Numbered from the stretch's first letter, positions 30,045 to 38,928 are shown. The stretch: 64,000 nt of DNA from CAVPUA01 sp963828015 (GCA_963828015.1 CAWHCD010000004.1:806001-870000); one strand, 5' to 3'. Program-made: numbers and translations. Notes: generated by a model from the sequence alone, not told the origin.

Positions 30045-31036
30045 GTCTGACCGCGATCGGAGTCGAGTTCGCCGACGCCGACCTCGAGGCGTCCGTTCGC
30101 GATGGCCTGGTCGCCGTCGAGGAGGGGCTGCGCACCGCGGTGCGCTCCGAGGACGACTTCGTCGCCGCCGTGGCCGGTCACCTGGTCTACGCCGGAGGCA
30201 AGCGATTCCGCCCCCTGCTCAGCGTGCTGGCTGCCCACTTCGGTGATCCCCGCACGCCCGCGGTCATCCCGGCGGCGGTGGTGGTCGAGCTGACGCATCT
30301 GGCCACGCTCTATCACGATGACGTCATGGACGAGGCCGAGGTGCGTCGCGGAGTCGTCTCGGCCAACTCGCGCTACGGCAACTCGGTGGCCATCCTGACC
30401 GGTGACTTCCTGTTCTCCCGCGCCTCCAACCTGCTGGCCGACCTCGGCCCCGAAGCGGTCCGCATCCAGGCCCGCACGTTCGAGCGCCTGGTCATTGGTC
30501 AGATTCATGAAACGGTCGGCCCGGCGGCGGGCGCCGATCCGATCGAGCACCACCTCAGCGTGCTGGCCGACAAGACCGGGTCGCTGATCGCCACCGCCGC
30601 CGAGTTCGGGGCTCGTTTCGCGGGGGTGGCGCCCGACGTGACGGCGGCGCTGTGCGATTTCGGCGAGCAGATCGGGGTCGCGTTCCAGCTCTCCGATGAC
30701 ATCCTCGACATCGCCTCCGAGTCGGCTGAGTCGGGCAAGACGCCCGGCACGGACCTGCGCGAAGGCATCGCCACCCTGCCGGTGCTCTATGCCTTGCGCT
30801 CCACCGACCCCGGGGGAGCCCGGTTACGAGAGCTCGTGGGCAAGGCCCTGGTCGACGACGCCGAACACGCCGAGGCACTGGCCCTGCTGCGTTCCTCCGA
30901 CGCGCTCGCCGAGGCCCGCAAGACGCTGCAGGGCTACGCCGACACCTCGCGTGAGCTGTTGGCCCGCCTGCCTAACGTCCCGGCCCGCGCGGCGCTGGAG
31001 GCCGTGATCGAACTCGTCATCGACCGCACCGGCTGA
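30041..31036 (+). CDS. Polyprenyl diphosphate synthase (long-chain, trans type), likely for menaquinone
   Basis: 331 residues. Both Asp-rich motifs are present: DDVMD (residues 93-97) within LATLYHDDVMDEAEVRRG, and DDILD within GVAFQLSDDILDIASES. GGKRFRPLL (around residue 52) binds isopentenyl diphosphate. It adds isoprene units to allylic diphosphates; the final chain length cannot be fixed by eye, but its position at the end of nuo fits the menaquinone side chain (heptaprenyl to nonaprenyl class). GTG 30041 overlaps the nuoN stop. Confidence 0.92.
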   Translation: MSLTAIGVEFADADLEASVRDGLVAVEEGLRTAVRSEDDFVAAVAGHLVYAGGKRFRPLLSVLAAHFGDPRTPAVIPAAVVVELTHLATLYHDDVMDEAEVRRGVVSANSRYGNSVAILTGDFLFSRASNLLADLGPEAVRIQARTFERLVIGQIHETVGPAAGADPIEHHLSVLADKTGSLIATAAEFGARFAGVAPDVTAALCDFGEQIGVAFQLSDDILDIASESAESGKTPGTDLREGIATLPVLYALRSTDPGGARLRELVGKALVDDAEHAEALALLRSSDALAEARKTLQGYADTSRELLARLPNVPARAALEAVIELVIDRTG

Positions 31037-31040
31037 GGTC

Positions 31041-32075
31041 CTACAGAACCGACCAGGTGTCGGCGCCGTGCAGCAGCGCGTCCAACGCGTCGTCATCGTT
31101 GTGCCCGGCGGCCGCCGCCGTGTCGAGCTGGCCATTGATGAGGGCGTCATAGGTCGGCCGCTCGACGTCGCGGAAGACGCCCATCGGGGCCAGGTGCGGA
31201 TACTGCGTCGAGAGCCGCGACAACGCAAAGGCATAGGAGGCGTCGGCGGTGTTCTCGTCATGAATGACGACGCGGGGGTCGTTCGTCGCGACATCGTCCT
31301 CGATCGTCAGACCGCCGGTGCCTGAGCGCACGACGGCCTTGGACCCGACGCCGTCGGCGTTCGGGCTCCCGAAGCGCAGCGGCTGGCCGTGCTCCATCAC
31401 GATCGTCCAGTCGTCGCGGGTGTCGGACTCTTTGAGCAGGTCGAAGGCGCCGTCGTTGAAGATGTTGCAGTTCTGGTAGATCTCGACGAGCGCGGTGCCC
31501 GAGTGGTTCGCCGCGGCCCGCAGCACCGAGGTGAGGTGCTTGCGGTCGGAGTCCAGGGTCCGGGCGACGAAGCTCGCCTCGGCCCCGACGGCCAGCGAGA
31601 TCGGGTTGAACGGGTGGTCGACCGAGCCCATCGGCGTCGACTTGGTGATCTTGCCCTGCTCGGAGGTCGGCGAGTACTGGCCCTTGGTCAGACCGTAGAT
31701 CTGGTTGTTGAACAGCAAGATCTTCAGGTTGACGTTGCGGCGCAGCGCGTGGATCAGGTGGTTGCCGCCGATCGACAGGGCGTCGCCGTCGCCGGTGACG
31801 ACCCAGACCGACAGGTCCGGACGAGACGTCGACAAGCCGGTCGCGATCGCCGGGGCCCGACCGTGGATCGAGTGCATCCCGTAGGTGTTCATGTAGTACG
31901 GGAAGCGCGAGGAGCAGCCGATACCGGAGATGAAGACGATGTTCTCGCGCGCAACACCGAGCTCAGGCATGAAGGACTGCACGGCGGCCAGGATGGCGTA
32001 GTCGCCGCAGCCGGGGCACCAGCGAACCTCCTGGTCGGTCTTGAAGTCCTTGGCCTTGAGTCCGAGATCAGTCAT
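31041..32075 (-). CDS. korB: 2-oxoacid (2-oxoglutarate):ferredoxin oxidoreductase, beta subunit
   Basis: 344 residues. It contains the TPP- and Fe-S-binding motif EVRWCPGCGDYAIL, HSIHGRAPAIATG, and the TPP/Mg site VVTGDGDALSIGGNHLIHALRRN...NNQIYGLTKGQYSPTS. It works with KorA to convert 2-oxoglutarate to succinyl-CoA while reducing ferredoxin. ATG 32075 overlaps the korA stop by 8 bases. It converges with the polyprenyl synthase with only 4 bases between the stops. Confidence 0.95.
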   Translation of the reverse strand: MTDLGLKAKDFKTDQEVRWCPGCGDYAILAAVQSFMPELGVARENIVFISGIGCSSRFPYYMNTYGMHSIHGRAPAIATGLSTSRPDLSVWVVTGDGDALSIGGNHLIHALRRNVNLKILLFNNQIYGLTKGQYSPTSEQGKITKSTPMGSVDHPFNPISLAVGAEASFVARTLDSDRKHLTSVLRAAANHSGTALVEIYQNCNIFNDGAFDLLKESDTRDDWTIVMEHGQPLRFGSPNADGVGSKAVVRSGTGGLTIEDDVATNDPRVVIHDENTADASYAFALSRLSTQYPHLAPMGVFRDVERPTYDALINGQLDTAAAAGHNDDDALDALLHGADTWSVL

Positions 32076-33918
32076 GGTCGATCACTCCTAGCAGCATTTC
32101 GGCCAGCTCCGCGGCCTTGAACGGCTGGCCACGCACCTGGGTGACGCTGATGGCGTCGATCAGGTAGCGCGCTCGAATGAGGGTGGCCAGCTGGCCGAGG
32201 TTCATCTCGGGCAGCACGACCTTGTCGTAGCTGGCGAGCACCTCGCCCAGGTTGGCCGGGAACGGGTTCAGGTGCCGCAGATGGGCCTGGGCGATCGAGT
32301 GCCCGGCCTTGCGAACCCGGCGGCAGCCGGCCCCGATCGGACCGTAGGTCGAGCCCCAGCCCAGGACGAGGACGCGGGCGTCACCGTCCGGGTCGTCGAC
32401 CTCCAGGTCAGGGATCGAGCGGGCGATGCCGTCGACCTTGGCCTGCCGCGTCCGCACCATGAAGTCGTGGTTGTCGGCGTCGTAGGAGATGTTGCCGGTG
32501 CGATCGGCCTTCTCGATACCGCCGATGCGGTGCTCGAGCCCGGCCGTGCCCGGAATGGCCCACGGTCGGGCCAGCGTCTCGGGGTCGCGCAGGTAGGGCA
32601 GGTATTCGCCGTTGTCGCCGTTGGGCTCGGTGGCGAACTCGACCTGCAGGTCGGGCAGCTCGTCCAGGGTCGGGACCCGCCAGGGCTCGGAGCCGTTGGC
32701 CAGGTAGCCGTCGGAGAGCAGGAACACCGGCGTGCGGTACGTCAGCGCGATCCGGGCCGCCTCGACGGCGGCGTAGAAGCAGTCACCGGGGGACTGGGCG
32801 GCCACGATCGGCACCGGGGCCTCGCCGTTGCGGCCGTACATGGCCTGCAGCAGGTCCGACTGCTCGGTCTTGGTCGGGAGGCCCGTCGACGGACCGCCAC
32901 GCTGGATGTCGCAGATGATGAGCGGGATCTCGAGCGAGACGGCCAGGCCGATCGCCTCGCCCTTGAGGGCGATGCCCGGCCCCGAGGAGGTCGTCACGGC
33001 CAGCGCGCCGCCGAACGAGGCTCCGATGGCCGTGCCGATGCCGGCGATCTCGTCCTCGACCTGAAGGGTGCGCACGCCGAAGCGCTTGTGCTTGGACAGC
33101 TCGTGCAGGATGTCCGACGCGGGCGTGATCGGGTAGGCGCCCAGGAACAGCGGCAACTTGGCCCGGGAGGCGGCGGCCAGCAGTCCGTAGGACAGCGCGG
33201 TGTTGCCGATGATGTTGCGGTAGGTGCCCGGGGCCTGCGGGGCGGGCTTGACCTCGTAGTGAATCGCGAAGGTCTCGGTCGTCTCGCCGTAGTTCCAGCC
33301 GGCCTTGAACGCCTTGATGTTGGCTTCGGCGATCGCCGGCTTCTTGGCGAACTTCGTCCGCAGGAACTCCAGCGTGTTCTCGGTCGGCCGCGAGTACATC
33401 CAGGACAGGATGCCGAGGGCGAACATGTTCTTGGAGCGCCCGGCGTCCTTGCGCGACAGCTCGCTGTCGGCCAGCGCATCGAGCGTGAGTTGCGTCAGGT
33501 CGATGGCGTGCACGGTGAACTTGTCCAGGGTGCCGTCTTCGATCGGATTGCTCGCCCAGCCGATCCGGGCCAGGGCCCGGGTGGTGAAGTCGTGGGTGTC
33601 GACGATGACCGTGCCGCCCTCGGGCACGTCACCGACGTTGGCCTTGAGCGCCGCGGGATTCATCGCGACGAGCACGTCCGGGCGGTCACCGGGGGTCAGG
33701 ATGTCGTGGTCGGCGAAATGCAGCTGGAAGGACGAGACCCCGGCCAATGTGCCCTGTGGCGCGCGAATCTCGGCCGGGAAGGCCGGGAACGTGAACAGGT
33801 CGTTGCCGAAGCTGGCCGTCTCCTGGGTGAACCGATCGCCGGTCAACTGCATACCGTCGCCGGAGTCACCGGCGATGCGGATGACGACGCGATCAAGCTG
33901 CTGGACATTCTTTGACAT
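32068..33918 (-). CDS. korA: 2-oxoacid (2-oxoglutarate):ferredoxin oxidoreductase, alpha subunit
   Basis: 616 residues, a fused gamma-alpha arrangement as in actinobacterial KGOR. The N-terminal gamma domain begins RIAGDSGDGMQLTGDRF and is followed by PAFPAEIRAPQGTLAG. The alpha domain has GAYPITPASDILHELSKH, QVEDEIAGIGTAIGASFGGALAVTTSSGPG and RGGPSTGLPTKTEQSDLLQAMYGRNGEAP. I start it at ATG 33918 (MSKNVQQLDRVV). The frame is open to 33969, but that segment (MPSAPGPGTHEPE) looks unlike the family. Confidence 0.95.
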   Translation of the reverse strand: MSKNVQQLDRVVIRIAGDSGDGMQLTGDRFTQETASFGNDLFTFPAFPAEIRAPQGTLAGVSSFQLHFADHDILTPGDRPDVLVAMNPAALKANVGDVPEGGTVIVDTHDFTTRALARIGWASNPIEDGTLDKFTVHAIDLTQLTLDALADSELSRKDAGRSKNMFALGILSWMYSRPTENTLEFLRTKFAKKPAIAEANIKAFKAGWNYGETTETFAIHYEVKPAPQAPGTYRNIIGNTALSYGLLAAASRAKLPLFLGAYPITPASDILHELSKHKRFGVRTLQVEDEIAGIGTAIGASFGGALAVTTSSGPGIALKGEAIGLAVSLEIPLIICDIQRGGPSTGLPTKTEQSDLLQAMYGRNGEAPVPIVAAQSPGDCFYAAVEAARIALTYRTPVFLLSDGYLANGSEPWRVPTLDELPDLQVEFATEPNGDNGEYLPYLRDPETLARPWAIPGTAGLEHRIGGIEKADRTGNISYDADNHDFMVRTRQAKVDGIARSIPDLEVDDPDGDARVLVLGWGSTYGPIGAGCRRVRKAGHSIAQAHLRHLNPFPANLGEVLASYDKVVLPEMNLGQLATLIRARYLIDAISVTQVRGQPFKAAELAEMLLGVIDHD

Positions 33919-34386
33919 GCTGGTGGCCGCCTCCGGCTCGTGAGTTCCCGGCCCCGGTGCGGACGGCAAACGGCCCGCCGCACGCGGAGCAACGCCTCAT
34001 CCTACGGAAGTGTTGCGCTCGTGTAACACAGGCGTGCCCAACATCTCTGATACCGACCGGTCGAGATCCCGCCCAACCCTCCGGTTACTCCGGACAGTAA
34101 TCACCCGACTGCGTAGATGATCTTGGCCTGCAGTCCACCGAACTCGACCCGACGGCGCCGGGCGGAGCGCATCCGTCGCGCGACAAAGATCCTCTTGAAA
34201 GGGATGAAGCCGACGAGAGATGCTCGCTCTGCGAACTATATGGAGCATTTAGGATGATTAGAGGTATTACCTGACTCGCCGGGATTATGGAAGCAGTTTT
34301 CCATAACCATGGCGTGAACCGGGGTTCACCAAGTAAAACAAGTGTGTCCGGCGGCGGAGGGCCTCCGGAACAGAAGGAGTTTTGCT
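33919..34386. other. 468-bp divergent intergenic region with a palindrome
   Basis: This region separates korA (minus) from the unknown gene at 34387 (plus) and must hold both promoters. The 34080-34330 part is more AT-rich than its surroundings. A perfect 8-bp inverted repeat, TTATGGAA (34285-34292) and TTCCATAA (34299-34306), separated by GCAGTT, lies about 80 bases before the 34387 start and could be an operator. I see no RNA gene or protein gene. Confidence 0.45.
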
Positions 34387-34770
34387 ATGGACGAACTCAC
34401 GCTTCCGGCGTTCGAGTTGGACTGCAGGGACTGGCTGGTGGCCGAGCCGGAATCGGTCGGGCTGACCGAGGAAGAAGCCGGCGCACCGATTCTCGCCGTA
34501 CTGAGCACCGCGATCATCGAACGCGACGAGCTCTACTCGGCCGGGGCGGTGTTGAGTCTGGGCCTACTCGATGACGACACCGCCGAACCGGGAGCGACGA
34601 TGAGCCGGCTCACCGACGAGGATCTTGACGACCGTCTGGTGCGTTACCTCGTCGCGGCGCCGGGCGGACGGCTGGGCCTGCTGGCCGAGTTCACCGTCGA
34701 CGAGGACGCCGGACAGGCGCTGCACGCTCGCATCGAGGCGTTGATGGCCTCGTTCCGGTGGGCCTACTGA
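34387..34770 (+). CDS. Acidic protein of unknown function
   Basis: 127 residues starting at ATG 34387 after AGAAGGAG (34371-34378). It is strongly acidic, with Glu/Asp-rich blocks (EPESVGLTEEEAG, LTDEDLDDRLVRYL). There is no signal peptide or membrane helix. It ends MASFRWAY. Codon use matches the neighbours. I do not recognise the family. It stands alone, with the inverted repeats at 34285-34306 upstream and 34779-34805 downstream. Confidence 0.65.
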   Translation: MDELTLPAFELDCRDWLVAEPESVGLTEEEAGAPILAVLSTAIIERDELYSAGAVLSLGLLDDDTAEPGATMSRLTDEDLDDRLVRYLVAAPGGRLGLLAEFTVDEDAGQALHARIEALMASFRWAY

Positions 34771-34778
34771 CGTCTGAT

Positions 34779-34805
34779 CTTTGTCTACATGATGCGTAGA
34801 CAAAG
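34779..34805. promoter_or_regulatory. Perfect 10-bp inverted repeat, candidate operator upstream of cysteine dioxygenase
   Basis: CTTTGTCTAC (34779-34788) and GTAGACAAAG (34796-34805) are separated by 7 bases. There is no T-run after it, so it is not a typical terminator. Its symmetry and AT content suit a dimeric repressor site of GntR or BlaI size, but I cannot name the protein. Confidence 0.55.
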
Positions 34806-34831
34806 TTCGCCGCTTGTGGCACCATGACGGC

Positions 34832-34879
34832 ATGGCGCGTGTGAGGTTCGGAGTCGACGAGATGTGTCCGGGTTGCTGA
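34832..34879 (+). CDS. Possible 15-residue leader peptide with C-terminal Cys-Pro-Gly-Cys
   Basis: The ORF ATG 34832 to TGA 34877-34879 reads MARVRFGVDEMCPGC. It ends 45 bases before the cysteine dioxygenase start, with two Cys codons just before the stop. Short Cys-containing ORFs upstream of sulfur genes act as cysteine-responsive attenuators in some actinobacteria. No good ribosome site is visible, and GTG 34841 could start the same frame. This is speculative. Confidence 0.35.
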   Translation: MARVRFGVDEMCPGC

Positions 34880-34924
34880 AAACCCCGACCCGTCCGTTCG
34901 ATCCGAGTACCCGGAGCACCCCTC

Positions 34925-35446
34925 ATGACCGCCGTTTCACTCCCCACTGCCGCGCGCGCTGACGCCCTCACCCTGCTCGAGCTGGTCGAGCGCACCCGGG
35001 AAACCGCCGAGGCGGTGAAGGCCGGCCGGTACCCATTCATCACCTTCGATCCCGATCTGCGCTGGCATCGCCGGATCTACCGGGACGCGCAGGTGGACAT
35101 CTGGCTGATCACCTGGCTGCCGACGCAGGGCACCCAGCTCCATGATCACGGGGGCTCGGCCGGGTCGTTCACCGTGGTGTCGGGCGAGTTGGCCGAGGCG
35201 ACCTACGTCGAGAGCGGCCCGCACGCGGGCACGCTGCGAGAACGGGTGCACCCGGCTGGGCGCAGCGTGGGCTTCGGGGCCGGTTACGTCCACGATGTGC
35301 GCAACCTTTCCGACGCTCCGGCGGTGAGCGTGCACGCCTACTCGGCCCCGCTCACGTCGATGACCTACTGGGACGTCGACGAGACCGGGCTGGTCCAGTT
35401 GGCCACCCTGGATACCGACGAGCCCGAACCGGAGGCCGCGCTGTGA
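34925..35446 (+). CDS. Cysteine dioxygenase family protein (cupin)
   Basis: 173 residues with the bacterial cysteine dioxygenase core: TQLHDHGGSAGSFTVVSGEL supplies iron ligands His73 and His75, and GYVHDVRN supplies His123. The family oxidises L-cysteine to cysteine sulfinate with O2. It starts at ATG 34925, nine bases after GGAG. It overlaps the rhodanese gene by GTGA, a pairing that suggests one cysteine/sulfane-sulfur catabolic unit. A 3-mercaptopropionate dioxygenase cannot be excluded. Confidence 0.85.
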   Translation: MTAVSLPTAARADALTLLELVERTRETAEAVKAGRYPFITFDPDLRWHRRIYRDAQVDIWLITWLPTQGTQLHDHGGSAGSFTVVSGELAEATYVESGPHAGTLRERVHPAGRSVGFGAGYVHDVRNLSDAPAVSVHAYSAPLTSMTYWDVDETGLVQLATLDTDEPEPEAAL

Positions 35447-35859
35447 CCGCATTGTTCGTCTCCGTCGATGAGCTGCTGGCCGATGCCCGGTCGCGGCTGG
35501 CCCGACTGACGCCCGAGCAGGCCGCCTACGAGCGCTCGGTCGGTGCGCTGATCGTCGATATTCGTCCGGCCTGGCAACGCGCAGCCTCGGGGGAGGTACC
35601 CGGCTCGCTTATCGTCGAGCGCAATCACCTCGAGTGGCGCCTGCACCCAGCCTCGGATGCCCGGCTGCCGCAGGCCGGTCCCGGTCAGCGGTGGCTGGTC
35701 ATCTGCAACGAGGGGTACACGTCTTCGTTGGCGGCCGATGCGCTGAACTCGATCGGCGTCCCGGCGACCGACATCGTCGGCGGCTTCCAGGCCTGGGTCG
35801 CCGCGGGGCTGCCGTGGGTCAGTGGCGCGACGGCCGTGGAGCAGGTCGTCGGCGCTTAG
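35443..35859 (+). CDS. Rhodanese-like sulfurtransferase
   Basis: 138 residues, a single rhodanese domain. The active-site loop is VICNEGYTSSLAA with catalytic Cys. IVDIRP near residue 45 and GGFQAWVAAGLP near the end are the CH2A-like motifs. It handles sulfane sulfur, probably from the same cysteine catabolism as the upstream dioxygenase. GTG 35443 overlaps the dioxygenase stop. Its stop overlaps that of the convergent carbonic anhydrase gene. Confidence 0.88.
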   Translation: MTALFVSVDELLADARSRLARLTPEQAAYERSVGALIVDIRPAWQRAASGEVPGSLIVERNHLEWRLHPASDARLPQAGPGQRWLVICNEGYTSSLAADALNSIGVPATDIVGGFQAWVAAGLPWVSGATAVEQVVGA

Positions 35860-36344
35860 TCGACGGGTCGCAGGCGCGCGGTGCTGACGTCGAAGACGAA
35901 CCCGCTCACCTCGTCGCGGCAGGGCAGCCATTCGCAGGCGCGCACGTCGCTGACGGCCTCTCGCACGGCCTGCTCGTAGTCGCTGAAGCCGGGGACGTCC
36001 CAGGTCGGCGGTCGACCGGTCTCGGCGGCGATCTCGGCCCGGAAGGCCACGTCGTCCAGGTTGTACATGCCACAGTCGGTGTGATGGATCACCGCGATCT
36101 CGCGGGTACCCAGCTTGCGCTGGCTCAACGCGAGCGAGCGCAGCATGTCCTCGGTGATCATGCCACCGGCATTTCGGAGCAGGTGGGCGTCACCGACGTT
36201 CAACCCCAGGGCACCGAACAGGTCCAGCCGGGAGTCCATGCAGGTGACGACCGCCATCCGCAGCCGCGGGCGTAGTGGGCGCGGACCGGGAAACGTCTCC
36301 AGATAGCGCTCGTTGTCGTGGATCAGATGCTCAATAGCGGACAC
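35856..36344 (-). CDS. Beta-carbonic anhydrase
   Basis: 162 residues, resembling the short mycobacterial Rv1284 type. Zinc ligands are Cys35 (VVTCMDSRLD, with Asp37 and Arg39 of the catalytic dyad) and His88/Cys91 (HHTDCGM). RNAGGMITEDMLRSLALSQ is also conserved. The start is taken as GTG 36344 (VSAIEHLI). The frame stays open upstream to 36713, but that stretch covers the intergenic repeats at 36385-36500 and is not protein-like. It interconverts CO2 and bicarbonate in the cytoplasm. Confidence 0.9.
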   Translation of the reverse strand: MSAIEHLIHDNERYLETFPGPRPLRPRLRMAVVTCMDSRLDLFGALGLNVGDAHLLRNAGGMITEDMLRSLALSQRKLGTREIAVIHHTDCGMYNLDDVAFRAEIAAETGRPPTWDVPGFSDYEQAVREAVSDVRACEWLPCRDEVSGFVFDVSTARLRPVD

Positions 36345-36384
36345 GCCTTGGAGTAAACCACTCGCGCGTAAACGCCCACCTTCA

Positions 36385-36510
36385 CGCCGAGTGGGCCGAT
36401 ACCGTCCCGAGTGGTCACGCCGTGGCGTCCACTCGGCGTTTTCGCGCCCACTCGGCCGACCTGAGCCGACCTGAGCCGACCTGAGCCGACCTGAGCCGAC
36501 CTGAGGCGGG
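36385..36510. repeat. Intergenic repeat region: GCCGAGTGGGC-type motifs plus 10-bp tandem repeats
   Basis: Motif copies alternate in orientation: CGCCGAGTGGGCC (36385-36397), CCCGAGTGG (36406-36414), CCACTCGGCG (36429-36438) and CCCACTCGGCC (36447-36457). They can fold into hairpins. Next comes CTGAGCCGAC in four perfect tandem copies (36461-36500) with degenerate copies on each side. The same GCCGAGTGGGC motif recurs at 52231-52301. The region lies between the divergent carbonic anhydrase and HtpX genes. Confidence 0.8.
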
Positions 36511-36579
36511 CTGGGGCGGGTGGGAGCAAGGCGGGTCGGGCCCGGGAACGATCGGCCCACCGTCAGACGTTGACCAAAC

Positions 36580-37449
36580 ATGCACGGTGTCGGAAACGGA
36601 CTCAAGACAGCGCTCCTGCTCGGCGTGATGAGTGGTGCGCTGCTGTTCATCGGATTGGCCCTGGGCGGCAAGACGGGCCTGTTCATCGGCCTGCTCCTCG
36701 CGCTGGGGATCAACGGGTTCAGCTACTTCAACTCCGACAAGATCGCACTCCGCTCGATGGGCGCCCGCCCGGTGAGCGAGGCCGAGCAGCCCGAGATGTA
36801 CGCGATCGTGCGCGAACTGGCGACCGCGGCCCGCCAGCCCATGCCGCGGCTCTACGTGTCCCCGACGGCGGCGCCCAATGCCTTTGCGACCGGACGCAAC
36901 CCCAAGCACGCGGCGGTCTGCGCGACCGAGGGGATCCTGCAGATCCTGGATCGACGCGAGATGCGGGCCGTCCTGGGCCATGAGCTCAGCCACGTCTACA
37001 ACCGCGACATCCTCATCAGTTCAGTCGCCGGAGCCCTCGGCGCGGCGATCACCTACATCGCGCAGTTCGCGCTGTTCTTCGGCAGCGGCGGCAACGACCG
37101 TGACCGCAATCCCTTCGCTGAGCTGCTGATGGTGCTGTTGGCGCCGGTCGCCGCCATCGTCATTCAGCTCGCGATCAGCCGTTCGCGCGAGTACCAGGCC
37201 GATCAGTCCGGCGCCGAACTGTCCAATGACCCGCTGGCGCTGGCGAGCGCGCTTCGCAAGCTCGAGGCCGGGACGGCCGCGCGTCCGCTCGCCCCCACGC
37301 CGGCCATCACCAACACCAGCCACATGATGATCGCCAATCCGTTCAAGGGCCGTGGCGTCAGTGGGCTGTTCTCCACCCACCCGCCGATGGATCAGCGCAT
37401 CGCCCGGTTGGAAGAGATGGCCAAGTCCGACCCGCGCTACTGGAAATAG
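36580..37449 (+). CDS. htpX: Zinc metalloprotease HtpX homologue
   Basis: 289 residues, normal HtpX size. Two N-terminal membrane helices (residues 10-45) precede the M48 protease domain. The zinc motif HELSH is at residues 134-138 and the third ligand Glu is in SREYQAD. Two more hydrophobic segments follow [21 protein letters not shown] ends the protein. It degrades damaged membrane proteins. It starts at ATG 36580 and has no close downstream partner on the strand. Confidence 0.94.
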   Translation: MHGVGNGLKTALLLGVMSGALLFIGLALGGKTGLFIGLLLALGINGFSYFNSDKIALRSMGARPVSEAEQPEMYAIVRELATAARQPMPRLYVSPTAAPNAFATGRNPKHAAVCATEGILQILDRREMRAVLGHELSHVYNRDILISSVAGALGAAITYIAQFALFFGSGGNDRDRNPFAELLMVLLAPVAAIVIQLAISRSREYQADQSGAELSNDPLALASALRKLEAGTAARPLAPTPAITNTSHMMIANPFKGRGVSGLFSTHPPMDQRIARLEEMAKSDPRYWK

Positions 37450-37469
37450 GCCGCGAGAGGCCGACTGCC

Positions 37470-38339
37470 TCAGAGCGTGCGGGCCAGCGCCATGATGTAT
37501 TCGCCGTAACCGGACTTGGCCAGAGCCTCGCCCAGCTTGTACGCCTGCTCGGCGTCGATGAAGCCCTGACGCAGCGCGATCTCCTCCAGACACGCGATCC
37601 GCACGCCCTGGCGGTGTTCGATCACCTGGACGAACTGGCCGGCCTCGATCATCGAGTCATGCGTACCGGTGTCGAGCCACGCGGTGCCCCGGCCGAGGTC
37701 CACCAGGGTGGCGCGGCCTTGCCCGACGTAGACGTTGTTCAGGTCGGTGATCTCCAACTCACCCCGCGCCGACGGGGCCAGCCCGGCCGCGATCTCGACC
37801 ACGTCGTTGTCGTAGAAGTACAGGCCGGTGACGGCCAGGTTGGACTTGGGCTGCGCCGGCTTCTCCTCGATCGAGACCAGCCGGCCCTGCGCGTCGGCCA
37901 GCGCCACGCCGTAGCGCTCGGGGTCGCGCACCTGGTAGCCGAACAACACGCAGCCGTCGGTTAGCGCAGAGGCACGCGTGAGCTGGCCGCCGAGGCCATG
38001 GCCGTAGAAGATGTTGTCGCCGAGCACGAGCGCAGCGGTATCGCCGCCGATGTGCGCGGCGCCGATGATGAACGCCTCGGCCAGCCCGTTGGGTGCCGGC
38101 TGCACCGCGTACGTCAGGTTCAGGCCCAGGTCCGAACCGTCGCCGAGCAGGCGGATGAACTGTTCCTGGTCGTGCGGGGTGGTGATGATCAGGATGTCGC
38201 GGATACCGGCGAGCATGAGCGTCGACATCGGGTAATAGATCATCGGCTTGTCATAGACCGGTAGCAGCTGCTTGCTGACCGCGAGCGTGATCGGGTGCAA
38301 CCGGGTGCCCGAGCCGCCGGCCAGGATGATGCCCTTCAT
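37470..38339 (-). CDS. rmlA: Glucose-1-phosphate thymidylyltransferase
   Basis: 289 residues. The nucleotide-binding signature [35 protein letters not shown] starts at residue 3; [20 protein letters not shown] and [20 protein letters not shown] follow. It makes dTDP-glucose, the first step to dTDP-rhamnose, which actinobacteria use in wall polysaccharide linkers. RmlB-D are not nearby. ATG 38339 overlaps the yajQ stop (ATGA), so the two are co-translated. Confidence 0.96.
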   Translation of the reverse strand: MKGIILAGGSGTRLHPITLAVSKQLLPVYDKPMIYYPMSTLMLAGIRDILIITTPHDQEQFIRLLGDGSDLGLNLTYAVQPAPNGLAEAFIIGAAHIGGDTAALVLGDNIFYGHGLGGQLTRASALTDGCVLFGYQVRDPERYGVALADAQGRLVSIEEKPAQPKSNLAVTGLYFYDNDVVEIAAGLAPSARGELEITDLNNVYVGQGRATLVDLGRGTAWLDTGTHDSMIEAGQFVQVIEHRQGVRIACLEEIALRQGFIDAEQAYKLGEALAKSGYGEYIMALARTL

Positions 38340-38827
38340 CGGTAGTTGTCGAACTGCAGCGCGACGCCGAGATCGGCGTTCTTCAGCAGGGCGATCACGG
38401 CTTGCAGATCGTCGCGCTTCTTGCCCGACACCCGCAGCTGGTCGCCCTGGATCTGCGCCTGCACGCCCTTGGGGCCTTCGTCGCGGATGAGCTTGGCGAT
38501 CTTCTTGGCGTTGTCCTGGTCGATCCCCTGCTTGAGCGTGGCCGTCACGACGTAGCCCTTGCCCGAGGAGTGCGGCTCGTCGGCATCGAGGGACTTCAAC
38601 GAGATCGACCGCTTGATCAACTTTTCCTTGAACACCTCCAGCGCCGCCAGCACCCGGTCCTCGGTGTCGGCCCGGATCGTGACGCCCAGCTCGCCGGACC
38701 ATTCGATCGTGGAGTTGGTGCCCCGAAAGTCGAACCGCTGGGCGAGCTCCTTGCCCGCTTGGTTCAGGGCGTTGTCGATCTCCTGGCGGTCGATCTTGCT
38801 CACGACGTCGAACGACGGGTCGGCCAT
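38336..38827 (-). CDS. YajQ-family (DUF520) nucleotide-binding protein
   Basis: 163 residues, standard length. It begins [28 protein letters not shown] and RFDFRGTNS, and ends [11 protein letters not shown], all diagnostic of the family. YajQ proteins bind nucleotides, and c-di-GMP in Xanthomonas; their role in actinobacteria is unclear. It starts at ATG 38827, preceded by GGAGGAG. It lies upstream of rmlA in a two-gene unit. Confidence 0.95.
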   Translation of the reverse strand: MADPSFDVVSKIDRQEIDNALNQAGKELAQRFDFRGTNSTIEWSGELGVTIRADTEDRVLAALEVFKEKLIKRSISLKSLDADEPHSSGKGYVVTATLKQGIDQDNAKKIAKLIRDEGPKGVQAQIQGDQLRVSGKKRDDLQAVIALLKNADLGVALQFDNYR

Positions 38828-38928
38828 GACGGCTCCTCCTCCAAGCTGGTTCAGTCCCACCACCCGCGCGGTCCGTGTAGGCTCCCGTGCTGGCGATAGC
38901 CAGTCTTGACTGGTCATCGTCGGCACGC

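Noticed and set aside
34824..34844. Six-codon ORF MTAWRV upstream of cysteine dioxygenase
   Set aside because: It has no ribosome site and no feature linking it to sulfur control. The overlapping ORF ending CPGC is the better candidate.
36461..36500. CRISPR or attachment site in the 10-bp tandem repeat
   Set aside because: The repeats are directly adjacent with no spacers, and there is no integrase or flanking tRNA duplication.
36345..36713. N-terminal extension of the carbonic anhydrase
   Set aside because: The open frame crosses the intergenic repeats and runs into the htpX gene on the other strand. The family starts near VSAIEHLI.
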